The position numbers and the translations under genes were made by a program. From DAOPZJ01 sp964587625 (GTDB lineage: Bacteria; Bacillota; Clostridia; Oscillospirales; JAKOTC01): DNA of 64,000 bases. Of this stretch, positions 17,988-26,654 are shown piece after piece. The DNA lies in NCBI GenBank assembly GCA_964587625.1, contig CAZPLU010000007.1:8382-72381 (forward strand). Reading direction: 5' to 3'. Position 1 is the stretch's first letter. Each line of letters starts with the position of its first letter. The notes below the pieces were generated by a model, which saw only the letters and a list, made by a program, of their open reading frames with translations, did not search any database and was not told where the DNA came from.

Positions 17988-18506
17988 TTATTTCGCCGTT
18001 TTGGGCGAGAGGAACATGTATATGAAACGACCCTCGAGCTTGGGCGGTTTGTCAACGGTCCCGGACTCGGCGCATGCTTCGGCAAAGCGTTTCATGACGT
18101 CGAACCCGATGTCGGTGTGCGCCATCTCTCTGCCGCGCAGGCGGATGGAGACCTTGACACGGTCGCCGCCGTCAAGGAATTTGCATACCTGTCTGGCCTT
18201 TGTGAGAAAATCGTGCGTGTCGATTTTCAAACTCAAGCTCATGCCCTTGACTTCGATGATGTGCTGGTTTTTCTTGATTTCCTTTTCGCGTTTGGTCTGC
18301 TCAAAGCGATATTTGCCGTAGTCCATGATTTTGCACACGGGCGGATCGGCGTTGGGTGAAATTTTGACCAGATCGAGGTCTTTTTCGTAGGCGAGTTCGC
18401 GCGCGGCGGCAGAGGACATGACGCCCAACTGTGCCCCGTCGGCTCCGATGACACGGACCTGACGGTCGTTGATGGCTTCGTTGATTTTCAAATCTTTTGC
18501 GGCTAT
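17988..18506 (-). CDS. infC: translation initiation factor IF-3 (ATA start codon)
   Basis: IF3 prevents premature subunit joining and checks start codons. The 172-residue product has the N-domain (INDRQVRVIG, LVKISPNADPPVCKIMDYGKY) and the C-domain (DGDRVKVSIRLRGREM). No ATG, GTG or TTG lies at the expected start; the family start (about KDLKINEAI) is reached from ATA 18506, preceded at 9 bases by GGAGGT. A rare start codon is a known autoregulatory device of infC. The L20-type leader lies upstream. Confidence 0.95.
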   Translation of the reverse strand: MAAKDLKINEAINDRQVRVIGADGAQLGVMSSAAARELAYEKDLDLVKISPNADPPVCKIMDYGKYRFEQTKREKEIKKNQHIIEVKGMSLSLKIDTHDFLTKARQVCKFLDGGDRVKVSIRLRGREMAHTDIGFDVMKRFAEACAESGTVDKPPKLEGRFIYMFLSPKTAK

Positions 18507-18537
18507 GGTATATGCACCTCCAAACCATTTTCCGAAT

Positions 18538-18565
18538 AAAAAAACGGACAATACAAAATCGTCCG
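18538..18565 (-). terminator. attenuator hairpin before infC
   Basis: On the minus strand CGGACGAT pairs with ATTGTCCG (one G-U pair) and is followed by seven T. It ends 31 bases before the infC start, as expected for a leader attenuator. Confidence 0.75.
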
Positions 18566-18698
18566 CATACCTGTGTGCCACAATCGGCAAGTGGCAGCGG
18601 AATCCCGTGTGCGTTTCATCTCGGGGTGATCCCGCATGGTACCTTTCGGCGTCTGCCGAAAAGGTGAGGGCGTTTTAATGCCCTGCTTCACGATTTGC
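18538..18698 (-). ncRNA. L20-type leader (autoregulatory 5' UTR of infC-rpmI-rplT)
   Basis: A transcribed leader of about 160 bases with several stems (for example CCTTTTCGGC with GCCGAAAGG, and CCACTTGCCGATTGTGG), an ACGCACACGGGATTCCGC segment, and a terminal attenuator hairpin. In Firmicutes, L20 binds such a leader upstream of infC and promotes termination. Position, length and terminator all fit; a covariance-model search would confirm it. Confidence 0.75.
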
Positions 18699-18704
18699 CC
18701 GGTC

Positions 18705-18733
18705 AGTTTACCACATCCGGCGCATATTGTCAA
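18705..18733 (-). promoter_or_regulatory. sigma-A promoter of the infC operon
   Basis: On the minus strand TTGACA (18728-18733), a 17-base spacer and TAAACT (18705-18710). Transcription would begin near 18698, giving the leader annotated separately. Confidence 0.8.
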
Positions 18734-18888
18734 GCGATTTTTGCTGTTGTTGTTAAAATACCCGGTTTTGCGCGTTTTTGCGCGCGTTCGGCAAATGCCA
18801 AAACGAGTTCCGCAATAAATTCCGCCCGATTCGTCACAGACACTTGGAAGATCAGGCATACGGAATACGGAAAATATGCGGAAATGTA

Positions 18889-18917
18889 TTGACAAAAAAC
18901 AAAAGGAAAAGTAATAT
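18889..18917 (+). promoter_or_regulatory. sigma-A promoter of the DUF4234 gene
   Basis: TTGACA 18889-18894, a 17-base A-rich spacer and TAATAT 18912-18917, 52 bases before the ATG. Confidence 0.7.
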
Positions 18918-18968
18918 ATAATTACCAAATGTTCGGATTCCAAAATAATAAAAACCGGAGGGAAATTT

Positions 18969-19430
18969 ATGAGTACACAGACAACAGAAAGACCCGGGGA
19001 TCAGCAAGCGTATCAACCGTCCGCCGCGCCTGTCGGCCAATTGAAAACCAATCGGAAACTGCTCAAGTTCATCCTGTTAAGCATCGTCACACTCGGCATT
19101 TACTCGATTGTCTTTTATTCCGGGATTTCAAATGAAATCAATGTTGTCGCAAGCCGATATGACGGAAAGAAAACCATGCACTATTGCCTGCTGTTGTTTT
19201 TGGTCGGATGGATCACACTCGGAATCGGATATTTTGTATGGTTCCATAAAATCTCCAACCGCATCGGCGGCGAGCTGAAGCGCCGAAACATCGGTTACAA
19301 CTTCGGCGCAAGCGATTTTTGGCTTTGGAACATACTCGGCTCATTCATCATCGTCGGCCCGTTTATCTACCTGCATAAACTGGCGACGGCGATGAACAAA
19401 ACGGCGGAACACTACAATGTGAACGGCTGA
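18969..19430 (+). CDS. DUF4234 membrane protein
   Basis: The 153-residue protein has a polar N-terminus, then about three membrane helices with the DUF4234 pattern FILLSIVTLGIYSIVFYSGIS and ITLGIGYFVWFHKISNRIG. DUF4234 proteins are small bacterial membrane proteins of unknown function. ATG 18969 follows CGGAGGGAAATTT. The gene stands alone between divergent infC and a convergent glycosyltransferase gene. Confidence 0.8.
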   Translation: MSTQTTERPGDQQAYQPSAAPVGQLKTNRKLLKFILLSIVTLGIYSIVFYSGISNEINVVASRYDGKKTMHYCLLLFLVGWITLGIGYFVWFHKISNRIGGELKRRNIGYNFGASDFWLWNILGSFIIVGPFIYLHKLATAMNKTAEHYNVNG

Positions 19431-19458
19431 TTCATATACGGCGCAACAAAAAACAGGG

Positions 19459-19485
19459 CACGCGCTTCGGCGCGTGATTTGTTTT
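19459..19485 (+). terminator. probable terminator after the DUF4234 gene
   Basis: CACGCGC-TTCG-GCGCGTG forms a UUCG-tetraloop hairpin, followed by ATTTGTTTT. It lies between convergent genes and may serve both. Confidence 0.5.
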
Positions 19486-19546
19486 CGACGGCGATGACGG
19501 TTCAAAGCGGGGATCGGTTTGTTCGCTCGGTATTTCGGGGCAGGCG

Positions 19547-21235
19547 TCAGGAGGTCTTTCTGAGGTAAGTGACATAGGTAAAACCGTCGGGAAGGCCTTC
19601 GACGGGGCTGCCGTCCATGCTGACGGAATGGGCGTTATCGCGCACAAAATCGCTGCCGAGGATGTCCCAGACCCGTTCCGAGATCACTCCGACGTCGATA
19701 CAGGCGACAAAGACGATTTGCGCCTGATCCAATTGAGCGAGCACATTTTGACAAAACCAGTTATTCTTGTCGTCTTTATAATCGTCGGGGAATTGGGCGA
19801 AAACCGGTCCGAGCGGCGAATGCTCGGTGAGGCCGAAAAAATGGGGCCCGTTAAATCCGAGGTACAGATATCGGTCTATGCCCTTTTCATCGAGCAGTTT
19901 GTCTGCATATTCGGCGTGAGTTTTCATTTGCGCGGTCTCCCGCGAGAGGTTTTCGTCATAAGTGAAATCGGGCAGCAGATAAAACCCGAACAACAAAATC
20001 ACACAGAGAACGGAAAGCGCCTTTCGGCATTGGGCGGGGCCATAACGGATTTCCGGGTTCGCCTTCGCAAACGCCCGGTTGTGGTTCATCAAATCAGGTT
20101 CGTTGACAGCGCCGCGCAGCAACTGGAGCACGAGCGCCATATAGGCGGGGAGCGCGAAGACGTGGTGGTGATTGTAATATTGCCCTCCGATCGCGACGGC
20201 GAAAGAGGCGGCAAACAACCCCGCAGGGAGCGCTGAAAAACGCAAAACCCATTTCACCCAGGATTTGAAGCCCAAGGAGGGCAGTTCGCGCATATCCTGA
20301 GACCGATATAAAAGAACAATGATAAAGAGAAAAACGACGGCGCAGCACAGCAGCGGGGAGAAATCCGCAAGATCGTCTGCGAGGTGTTCGAAATCCCGAA
20401 TGCGCCCGTAAGGGGAGTTGTCCGTGTGAACGCGGCTGTCCATGATGAATTTAACATAGATGGTGAGATAGGGCTTTAACGTGCCGGTCGCCGCCATGGC
20501 CGCCGTTCCGGCCGCGCCCCCGCAGATAAGGGGCAGGATCGTTTTATAAAAAAAGCCGCGCATGCCGCGCACAAACAACAGCGACGCGCCCGCCGCGACA
20601 AACACAAAGGGCTCCTTCATCAGACCGGCACAGGCCAGCAGCAATCCGGAAATGATGACCGTCGGCGACCATAATTTCAATTTCTTCTCATCCGTATCGA
20701 AGATCAACAATAAATACAGACAGACGAACATCGCGCCGAAGGCCTCGACTTGAATGTAGCCGCTGCGGTTCTGGGAATAGAGCGCCAGCATCATGCCGAA
20801 CAGCAGCGAAGCGGAAAGCATCAACACAAATGTGCGTCTGCCGCAGTTTATCTTTTTGCGCAGTATGACTGTTGCAATTGACGGCACCAGCCCGGTGACG
20901 AGCAGGGAAAAGAAACTGGATATGTTCATGGCGTATACGCCGCCGGTCAGCTTGAGCGACAGCGCGGACATCCAAAAAATCCCCGGTGGCTTTGTCTCGA
21001 ACAGGTCTCTGTACGGCGTTAGGCCGTTGAGAATGCCCCTGCCGACCGCCCAGTACAAAGGATCGTCCCAGACATAGGCCGGATTCAATTCGGAGCCGAG
21101 GCGCAGCCAAATCTGCTTGACGGCCGGTATCAAAAAAACCGTCAGGAGCGCAAGAAAAGCCGCCCAAATCAACAGGGATTTCAATCCGCGCGGCGTCCGC
21201 GCGCGTTTGAGTAACGCCTCTATTTTTAACTTCAT
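19547..21235 (-). CDS. GT-C family membrane glycosyltransferase
   Basis: The 562-residue protein has roughly ten membrane helices. Its first extracytoplasmic loop reads YVWDDPLYWAVGRGIL...LTPYRDLFETKPPGIFW, the pattern of GT39/ArnT-like polyprenyl-phosphate-dependent enzymes, with the acidic DD and ETKPPG elements. It likely moves a sugar from a lipid carrier to a protein or cell-wall polymer outside the membrane. Donor and acceptor are not evident. The start at ATG 21235 gives a basic cytoplasmic N-terminus. It diverges from the lipoprotein gene at 21442. Confidence 0.75.
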   Translation of the reverse strand: MKLKIEALLKRARTPRGLKSLLIWAAFLALLTVFLIPAVKQIWLRLGSELNPAYVWDDPLYWAVGRGILNGLTPYRDLFETKPPGIFWMSALSLKLTGGVYAMNISSFFSLLVTGLVPSIATVILRKKINCGRRTFVLMLSASLLFGMMLALYSQNRSGYIQVEAFGAMFVCLYLLLIFDTDEKKLKLWSPTVIISGLLLACAGLMKEPFVFVAAGASLLFVRGMRGFFYKTILPLICGGAAGTAAMAATGTLKPYLTIYVKFIMDSRVHTDNSPYGRIRDFEHLADDLADFSPLLCCAVVFLFIIVLLYRSQDMRELPSLGFKSWVKWVLRFSALPAGLFAASFAVAIGGQYYNHHHVFALPAYMALVLQLLRGAVNEPDLMNHNRAFAKANPEIRYGPAQCRKALSVLCVILLFGFYLLPDFTYDENLSRETAQMKTHAEYADKLLDEKGIDRYLYLGFNGPHFFGLTEHSPLGPVFAQFPDDYKDDKNNWFCQNVLAQLDQAQIVFVACIDVGVISERVWDILGSDFVRDNAHSVSMDGSPVEGLPDGFTYVTYLRKTS

Positions 21236-21361
21236 CGCTGCCTCTTCTTTGTTATAAACGGGGATTCGGAAACAGACCGCGTCCCCGATATGCCGTGAGT
21301 CACTATTTTATCCATCTTACCGCAATTTGCATGATTTGTCAAAACCAAGCGGATACAATAA

Positions 21362-21389
21362 TTGACATGGGGGCGGATTGTGTTATCAT
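21362..21389 (+). promoter_or_regulatory. sigma-A promoter of the tandem lipoprotein genes
   Basis: TTGACA 21362-21367, a 16-base spacer and TATCAT 21384-21389, about 50 bases before ATG 21442. Confidence 0.75.
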
Positions 21390-21441
21390 GTGGACAAAGG
21401 AAGCGCATGAGCAAAAAATCGTGAATTGAGGGGGAAATCCG

Positions 21442-23976
21442 ATGAAAAAAAGAATGGCGGTCGTTTTGATAACGGTCTTGCTGTCGGGGTGCGCAAAAAC
21501 GCCTTTGCCGTCCTCTCCCGCATCCGGTTCGCAGGCGTCGCAGGTGATTTCGTCGGCCGCGTCGTCGGCGGCAAGTCAGACCTCGTTTTATACCATAAAA
21601 CCGGACGACATGAGCGCGGCGGCGTTTTTGCGGCAATATTTTCCTTTGACCGACGGTTCGACCTCGACGATTCCGCTCGACGCGGCGGTGAGAAGCGTCA
21701 TTTTTAACACGGGGCTGGAATACGAAACCGAAAATGTCAAGCACACGACCACGTTCGGGTCGTTTGAGCGTCTGCTCTCGGGCGAAGTCGATCTGACCTA
21801 CACCGTGCCGCTCTCCGCCGAGCAAAAACAGGCCGCAAAAGACGCAAACATCGAGCTCGAAACGGTGCCGATTGCGAAAGAGGCGTTTGTGTTTGTGCTG
21901 AACGCCAAAAACCCGGTGACTTCTTTGACACAAAAACAATTAAGGGGCATTTACAGCGGAAAAATCACCAACTGGAAGCAGGTCGGCGGTAACGATGCGC
22001 CGATTGTGGCGTATCAGCGCAACAAGACCAGCGGCAGTCAGACCTATATGACCGCGTTTATGGGCGATACGCCCTTAACCGAACCGCCCAAGACGCTTGT
22101 GGCGGAATCGATGGGCGGGCTGATGGATGCGATTGCACTTTATGACAACGCCGAGAACGCGATCGGCTATTCGGTCTATGCCTACGCCGCCGATATGTAC
22201 GGGACGGGCACTGAGTTAAAGTTCGCGGCAGTCGACGGGATTGCGCCCGACGACACGACGATGACAAACGGAACTTATCCGCTGTTATCGGAGAACTACG
22301 CCATTTTCTGGGCTTCGGAGCCGCAGGGCAGCGCCGCGCGGGTGCTTGCCGAATGGCTTGTGACCCAAGACGGGCAGCAAGCCGTCGCGAATGGCGGGTA
22401 TATCCCGTACGGCGTCGACCCCTCGACGGTCGTTTCACACAAAAACGCGTGGAACAAGGTCGGAACAGGGCCGAAAGCGTCGGGGAAGGCAACCCTGCCG
22501 ACGAGTTATTACATGGCGGATTTAAGCGAAAGGTATTATATCGATGGAGAAAGGGTTGACGGACCTTACACGGTGACGATTCTTGATGAAAACGAATTAA
22601 ATACGACCAAATATAGCTGGGACTATGTTGTTTGGAATATCCGGGCGGATTTTACCGGACTGGTCAGCGCCGAAAAAAACGCCGTTATCACCGAATTTTT
22701 AAACCAGTCCATATCGGAACTGACGGCACAGCGGGCAGAGATAGTGGCTTATATCAATGAGATTGGCGGCCGAATCGGCGACCAATGGCATCAAAATGAT
22801 CAAATGCAATGGTATAGCGCAATCAGCATTGAGATGCAATGCTACAACGGATGGCTTTCCGCTGCGGTTTTCGTTGAATGCGACGGTTCCGAAGAGGATT
22901 GCATTTATGATTGTAAAACTGCGATTTTTGACTTATATACCGGTAAGCGGGTACAATTCACGGATTTGTTTGATTCGGGAACCAATATCGCCGACGGGTT
23001 GAATTCGGCGGTGAATCAATATGTAATCGGTACTGCGAATTGGGACATGGTCTACACGCGCATCAAGCATGAAAACCCGATCGTGACCGACGAAGTAATA
23101 ACCTTTACGCTGAATAAAATTTATTACCCCCGAGCCAATCATTGTTTTACCTCAGGGGTGATGCCGGAATTTGATATTTTTACCGCAAATTCGCAGGTCG
23201 GTTTACTGCGTAATATGGACGGATTGTGGAAATCAACCGTCCACGTCTATCAAGTCGCCTTAACCGAATCGACGGGTGACATGTTGCGTAAAAACGGTGT
23301 GCTGACGAATGCGGAAAAGAATTTTTATGCCGTACAGGCAGATGATTATGTTTCGCAGGCGGCTGCCGACAAGATCAACGCCGCGATGTTGGCTTATATC
23401 GATGAAGTTCATCAAAAATCATTGGCGGATTATTATAATCAGACCGGCATGACCCGAAACGAGCTTGCTTTGTATTTTGAATATTGGCCTGATGATGTCT
23501 CGAAAAGTTCATTGAATAACTTTTTAGACGAGCATGGCGTCACGGTGGAGACAATGCTTAAAAGCGGGCTATGCTATAATGAAAACACGCCTTTCGTAAT
23601 CTGCGGCAAATGTGTCATGTACCCGCGTGCGGGAGCTTATTTTTCAGGCAGCACCGGTCTTGACGACAGCAGTGGTCCGTTGGCTTTCTGTTTGCCGAAG
23701 TGCTTAATTTTTGATATTCAGACAGGAGAACCGATTCAATTGCCGAAATTATACTTGAACGGATGGGAAAAAGCGGCGATCTGGTGCGACTTTACGGCGA
23801 ATTATTACGCATTTCACGTAAAATCCGAAACAATCAACGCCCCCGATATCAATGATTTGGTATTGGTGGATTTGTCCTGGGGGTATTCAGCGACGTCCTT
23901 TGCCGTCTTTATGACCCAAGACGGCAAGATGACCTACCGGGCGGAAGTGCCGGGGGCGTATTTGAATTTTGACTGA
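21442..23976 (+). CDS. PstS-like lipoprotein with a DUF3298-like C-terminal half (paralog 1)
   Basis: The N-terminus is a lipoprotein signal peptide with lipobox LSGC (Cys17). Residues ~60-340 match PstS-type phosphate-binding folds (AFVFVLNAKNPVTSLTQKQLRGIYSGKITNWKQVG pattern), ending with YIPYGV. The remaining ~480 residues include AIFDLYTGKRVQFTDLFDSG twice in similar form, resembling DUF3298/RsiV-type extracellular domains. No pst transport genes are nearby, so sensing or scavenging is as likely as transport. The 844-residue fusion is followed 27 bases later by a paralog. RBS is GAGGGGGAAATCC. Confidence 0.75.
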   Translation: MKKRMAVVLITVLLSGCAKTPLPSSPASGSQASQVISSAASSAASQTSFYTIKPDDMSAAAFLRQYFPLTDGSTSTIPLDAAVRSVIFNTGLEYETENVKHTTTFGSFERLLSGEVDLTYTVPLSAEQKQAAKDANIELETVPIAKEAFVFVLNAKNPVTSLTQKQLRGIYSGKITNWKQVGGNDAPIVAYQRNKTSGSQTYMTAFMGDTPLTEPPKTLVAESMGGLMDAIALYDNAENAIGYSVYAYAADMYGTGTELKFAAVDGIAPDDTTMTNGTYPLLSENYAIFWASEPQGSAARVLAEWLVTQDGQQAVANGGYIPYGVDPSTVVSHKNAWNKVGTGPKASGKATLPTSYYMADLSERYYIDGERVDGPYTVTILDENELNTTKYSWDYVVWNIRADFTGLVSAEKNAVITEFLNQSISELTAQRAEIVAYINEIGGRIGDQWHQNDQMQWYSAISIEMQCYNGWLSAAVFVECDGSEEDCIYDCKTAIFDLYTGKRVQFTDLFDSGTNIADGLNSAVNQYVIGTANWDMVYTRIKHENPIVTDEVITFTLNKIYYPRANHCFTSGVMPEFDIFTANSQVGLLRNMDGLWKSTVHVYQVALTESTGDMLRKNGVLTNAEKNFYAVQADDYVSQAAADKINAAMLAYIDEVHQKSLADYYNQTGMTRNELALYFEYWPDDVSKSSLNNFLDEHGVTVETMLKSGLCYNENTPFVICGKCVMYPRAGAYFSGSTGLDDSSGPLAFCLPKCLIFDIQTGEPIQLPKLYLNGWEKAAIWCDFTANYYAFHVKSETINAPDINDLVLVDLSWGYSATSFAVFMTQDGKMTYRAEVPGAYLNFD
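21733..22308 (+). repeat. gene-conversion tract, copy 1 (with 24310-24885)
   Basis: Bases 21733-22308 match 24310-24885 at a constant offset of 2577 with one difference (22254). Sequences on both sides are clearly more diverged. Confidence 0.85.
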
Positions 23977-24003
23977 GCTTGTTACGGAACAGGAGGGATC
24001 ATT

Positions 24004-26586
24004 GTGAAAAGAGGATTTGCGGTCTTAACGGTGTTTCTTTTATTATTGGCGGGGTGCGTAAAAACGCCTTTGCCGTCCTCGTCTGTTCCCGTTTCACAGG
24101 CGGTTTCGGGTGTAACTTCGGCTGTACAATCGGCTCCGTTTTCGGCGGTAAGTCAGATTGTTTCTTATGTCATGAAACCCGGCGACATGAGCGCGGCGGC
24201 GTTTTTGCGGCAATATTTCCCTTTGACCGACGGCTCGACCTCGACGATCCCGCTGGACGCGGCGGTGAGAAGCGCCATTTTCAATACGGGGCTGGACTAC
24301 GAAACCGACAATGTCAAGCACACGACCACGTTCGGGTCGTTTGAGCGTCTGCTCTCGGGCGAAGTCGATCTGACCTACACCGTGCCGCTCTCCGCCGAGC
24401 AAAAACAGGCCGCAAAAGACGCAAACATCGAGCTCGAAACGGTGCCGATTGCGAAAGAGGCGTTTGTGTTTGTGCTGAACGCCAAAAACCCGGTGACTTC
24501 TTTGACACAAAAACAATTAAGGGGCATTTACAGCGGAAAAATCACCAACTGGAAGCAGGTCGGCGGTAACGATGCGCCGATTGTGGCGTATCAGCGCAAC
24601 AAGACCAGCGGCAGTCAGACCTATATGACCGCGTTTATGGGCGATACGCCCTTAACCGAACCGCCCAAGACGCTTGTGGCGGAATCGATGGGCGGGCTGA
24701 TGGATGCGATTGCACTTTATGACAACGCCGAGAACGCGATCGGCTATTCGGTCTATGCCTACGCCGCCGATATGTACGGGACGGGCACTGAGTTAAAGTT
24801 CGCGGCAGTCGACGGGATTGCGCCCGACGATACGACGATGACAAACGGAACTTATCCGCTGTTATCGGAGAACTACGCCATTTTCCGCGCCTCGGAGCCG
24901 CAGGGCAGCCCAGCGAGAGTTCTTGCTCAATGGTTGGTGACCGAAGACGGACAGCAAGCCGTTGCGAACGGCGGGTATATCCCGTACGGCGTCGACCCCT
25001 CGACGGTCGTCTCGCACAAAAACGCGTGGAACAAGGTCGGAACGGGGCCGAAAGCGACCGGGGAAGAGACCCTGCCGACAAGCTATTACAAGGCGGATGT
25101 AAATGAGACCAGTCATAACGGTACTTGGACTGACGGCGCATACACCGTCACACTGCTTGACGAAAGAGAACTAAAAATTTCTAACCGGGATCGGTATACT
25201 TCCGAAAGCGTCGTTTGGGATATCCGTGCCGATTTTACCGGGCTGAACGATGATAAAAAGAATGCCCAAATTACTAAATTTTTGAATGACTCGATCGCAC
25301 AACTGAAGACCGAGAGCTCAGAAGTCGAGGCCTATGTCAGACGGTTGAATCTTGATGCGCAAAAGAAATTGAATACTTATTATGAGGTTTACGGAATAAG
25401 CTGTCAATGGCATCGGAATGAGGACGTAATGTGGAAAAGCGCTGTGCAGATCGATATTCAATGTTATAACGGGTATTTGTCGGCGGCGGTTTTTCTGAGT
25501 TACTACGGGTCTGAGGAAAGCGGCATCTATGATTGTAAAACTGCGATTTTTGACTTATATACCGGCAAGCAGGTTCCATTCACCGATCTGTTTTATTCGG
25601 GAGCAAATATCGCCGATCGATTGAACTCCGCCGTGAAGCAATATGTAAACGATAATCTGAATTGGGACATGGGGTACGCACATATCCGCCATGAAAACCC
25701 CATTGTGACCGACGAGGTGAAGAATTTTACGCTGAATCAAATCTATTACCCCCGCATCAACCATTGTTTTAACGGAGGACTGATGGTGGAATTTGATATT
25801 TTTACCGAAAATTCACAGGTCGGTATGCTGCGCAATATGGACGGAATGTGGAAATCGGCGATCAATGTCTACCGAACCGCACTGACCGAAACGGTTGGTT
25901 CCGGACAGCGCAGGAACGGGGTATTGATGGACAAGGAAAAATGGTTTTATGCGGTTGAAGCGGATGACTATGTTTCTCGGGCGGCTGCGGATAAAATCAA
26001 CGCTTCCGTCCTTGCATATATCGATGACGTACATTCGAAACCACTGATAGATTATTATAAAGAAACCGGAATGACGCGCAACGAGCTTGTTTTATATTTC
26101 AATCCGGGGATTGATGATAATCTGAAAAGCACATTGGACGATTATCTCAATGACCGGGGCGGCACGATTGAAAAAATTCTCGGAAATGGAATTACCTATA
26201 ATCAAAACGCACCCACTGTAATTTGCGGGAAGTGTGTGGTCTATCCGCGGGCAGGGGCATATTTTTGGAGCGGTTTTCTCAGCGACTATCCGCTGACATT
26301 TTATCTGCCTGTCTGCTTGATTTTCGATATTGATACCGGAGAACCGATACAACTTTCAAAATTATTCTTAAACGGATGGGAAAAGGCTGCGAAATGGAGT
26401 GAAATTTCGGCGACTTATTACTCAAATTCTGAACCAACGGAGATACCCGACGTCAATAATCTGGTGCTTGTCGATTTACTGTGGGGGAGGGGGTACGCGA
26501 CGCAATCAGTCGCAACATTTATGACCCATGACGGCAAAAAGACCTACCGGGCGGAAATCCCCGGGGAATATTTGAATTTTGATTGA
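24004..26586 (+). CDS. PstS-like lipoprotein with a DUF3298-like C-terminal half (paralog 2)
   Basis: An 860-residue paralog of the preceding gene with its own lipobox (LAGC, Cys18), PstS-like domain and DUF3298-like half. The phosphate-binding-like segment is almost identical to paralog 1 at DNA level, while signal peptide and C-terminal half have diverged, including an inserted segment near residue 440. It starts at GTG 24004 behind AGGAGGG. Same operon as paralog 1. Different C-terminal halves suggest that the two sense or bind different partners. Confidence 0.75.
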   Translation: MKRGFAVLTVFLLLLAGCVKTPLPSSSVPVSQAVSGVTSAVQSAPFSAVSQIVSYVMKPGDMSAAAFLRQYFPLTDGSTSTIPLDAAVRSAIFNTGLDYETDNVKHTTTFGSFERLLSGEVDLTYTVPLSAEQKQAAKDANIELETVPIAKEAFVFVLNAKNPVTSLTQKQLRGIYSGKITNWKQVGGNDAPIVAYQRNKTSGSQTYMTAFMGDTPLTEPPKTLVAESMGGLMDAIALYDNAENAIGYSVYAYAADMYGTGTELKFAAVDGIAPDDTTMTNGTYPLLSENYAIFRASEPQGSPARVLAQWLVTEDGQQAVANGGYIPYGVDPSTVVSHKNAWNKVGTGPKATGEETLPTSYYKADVNETSHNGTWTDGAYTVTLLDERELKISNRDRYTSESVVWDIRADFTGLNDDKKNAQITKFLNDSIAQLKTESSEVEAYVRRLNLDAQKKLNTYYEVYGISCQWHRNEDVMWKSAVQIDIQCYNGYLSAAVFLSYYGSEESGIYDCKTAIFDLYTGKQVPFTDLFYSGANIADRLNSAVKQYVNDNLNWDMGYAHIRHENPIVTDEVKNFTLNQIYYPRINHCFNGGLMVEFDIFTENSQVGMLRNMDGMWKSAINVYRTALTETVGSGQRRNGVLMDKEKWFYAVEADDYVSRAAADKINASVLAYIDDVHSKPLIDYYKETGMTRNELVLYFNPGIDDNLKSTLDDYLNDRGGTIEKILGNGITYNQNAPTVICGKCVVYPRAGAYFWSGFLSDYPLTFYLPVCLIFDIDTGEPIQLSKLFLNGWEKAAKWSEISATYYSNSEPTEIPDVNNLVLVDLLWGRGYATQSVATFMTHDGKKTYRAEIPGEYLNFD
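24310..24885 (+). repeat. gene-conversion tract, copy 2 (with 21733-22308)
   Basis: Partner of the tract at 21733-22308; one mismatch at 24831. Confidence 0.85.
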
Positions 26587-26654
26587 AAATATGATAAGAT
26601 AAAAAAGAACAGCAGACACGAGCGGTGAGCGAATAAATCCGAAGGATTGATTGA

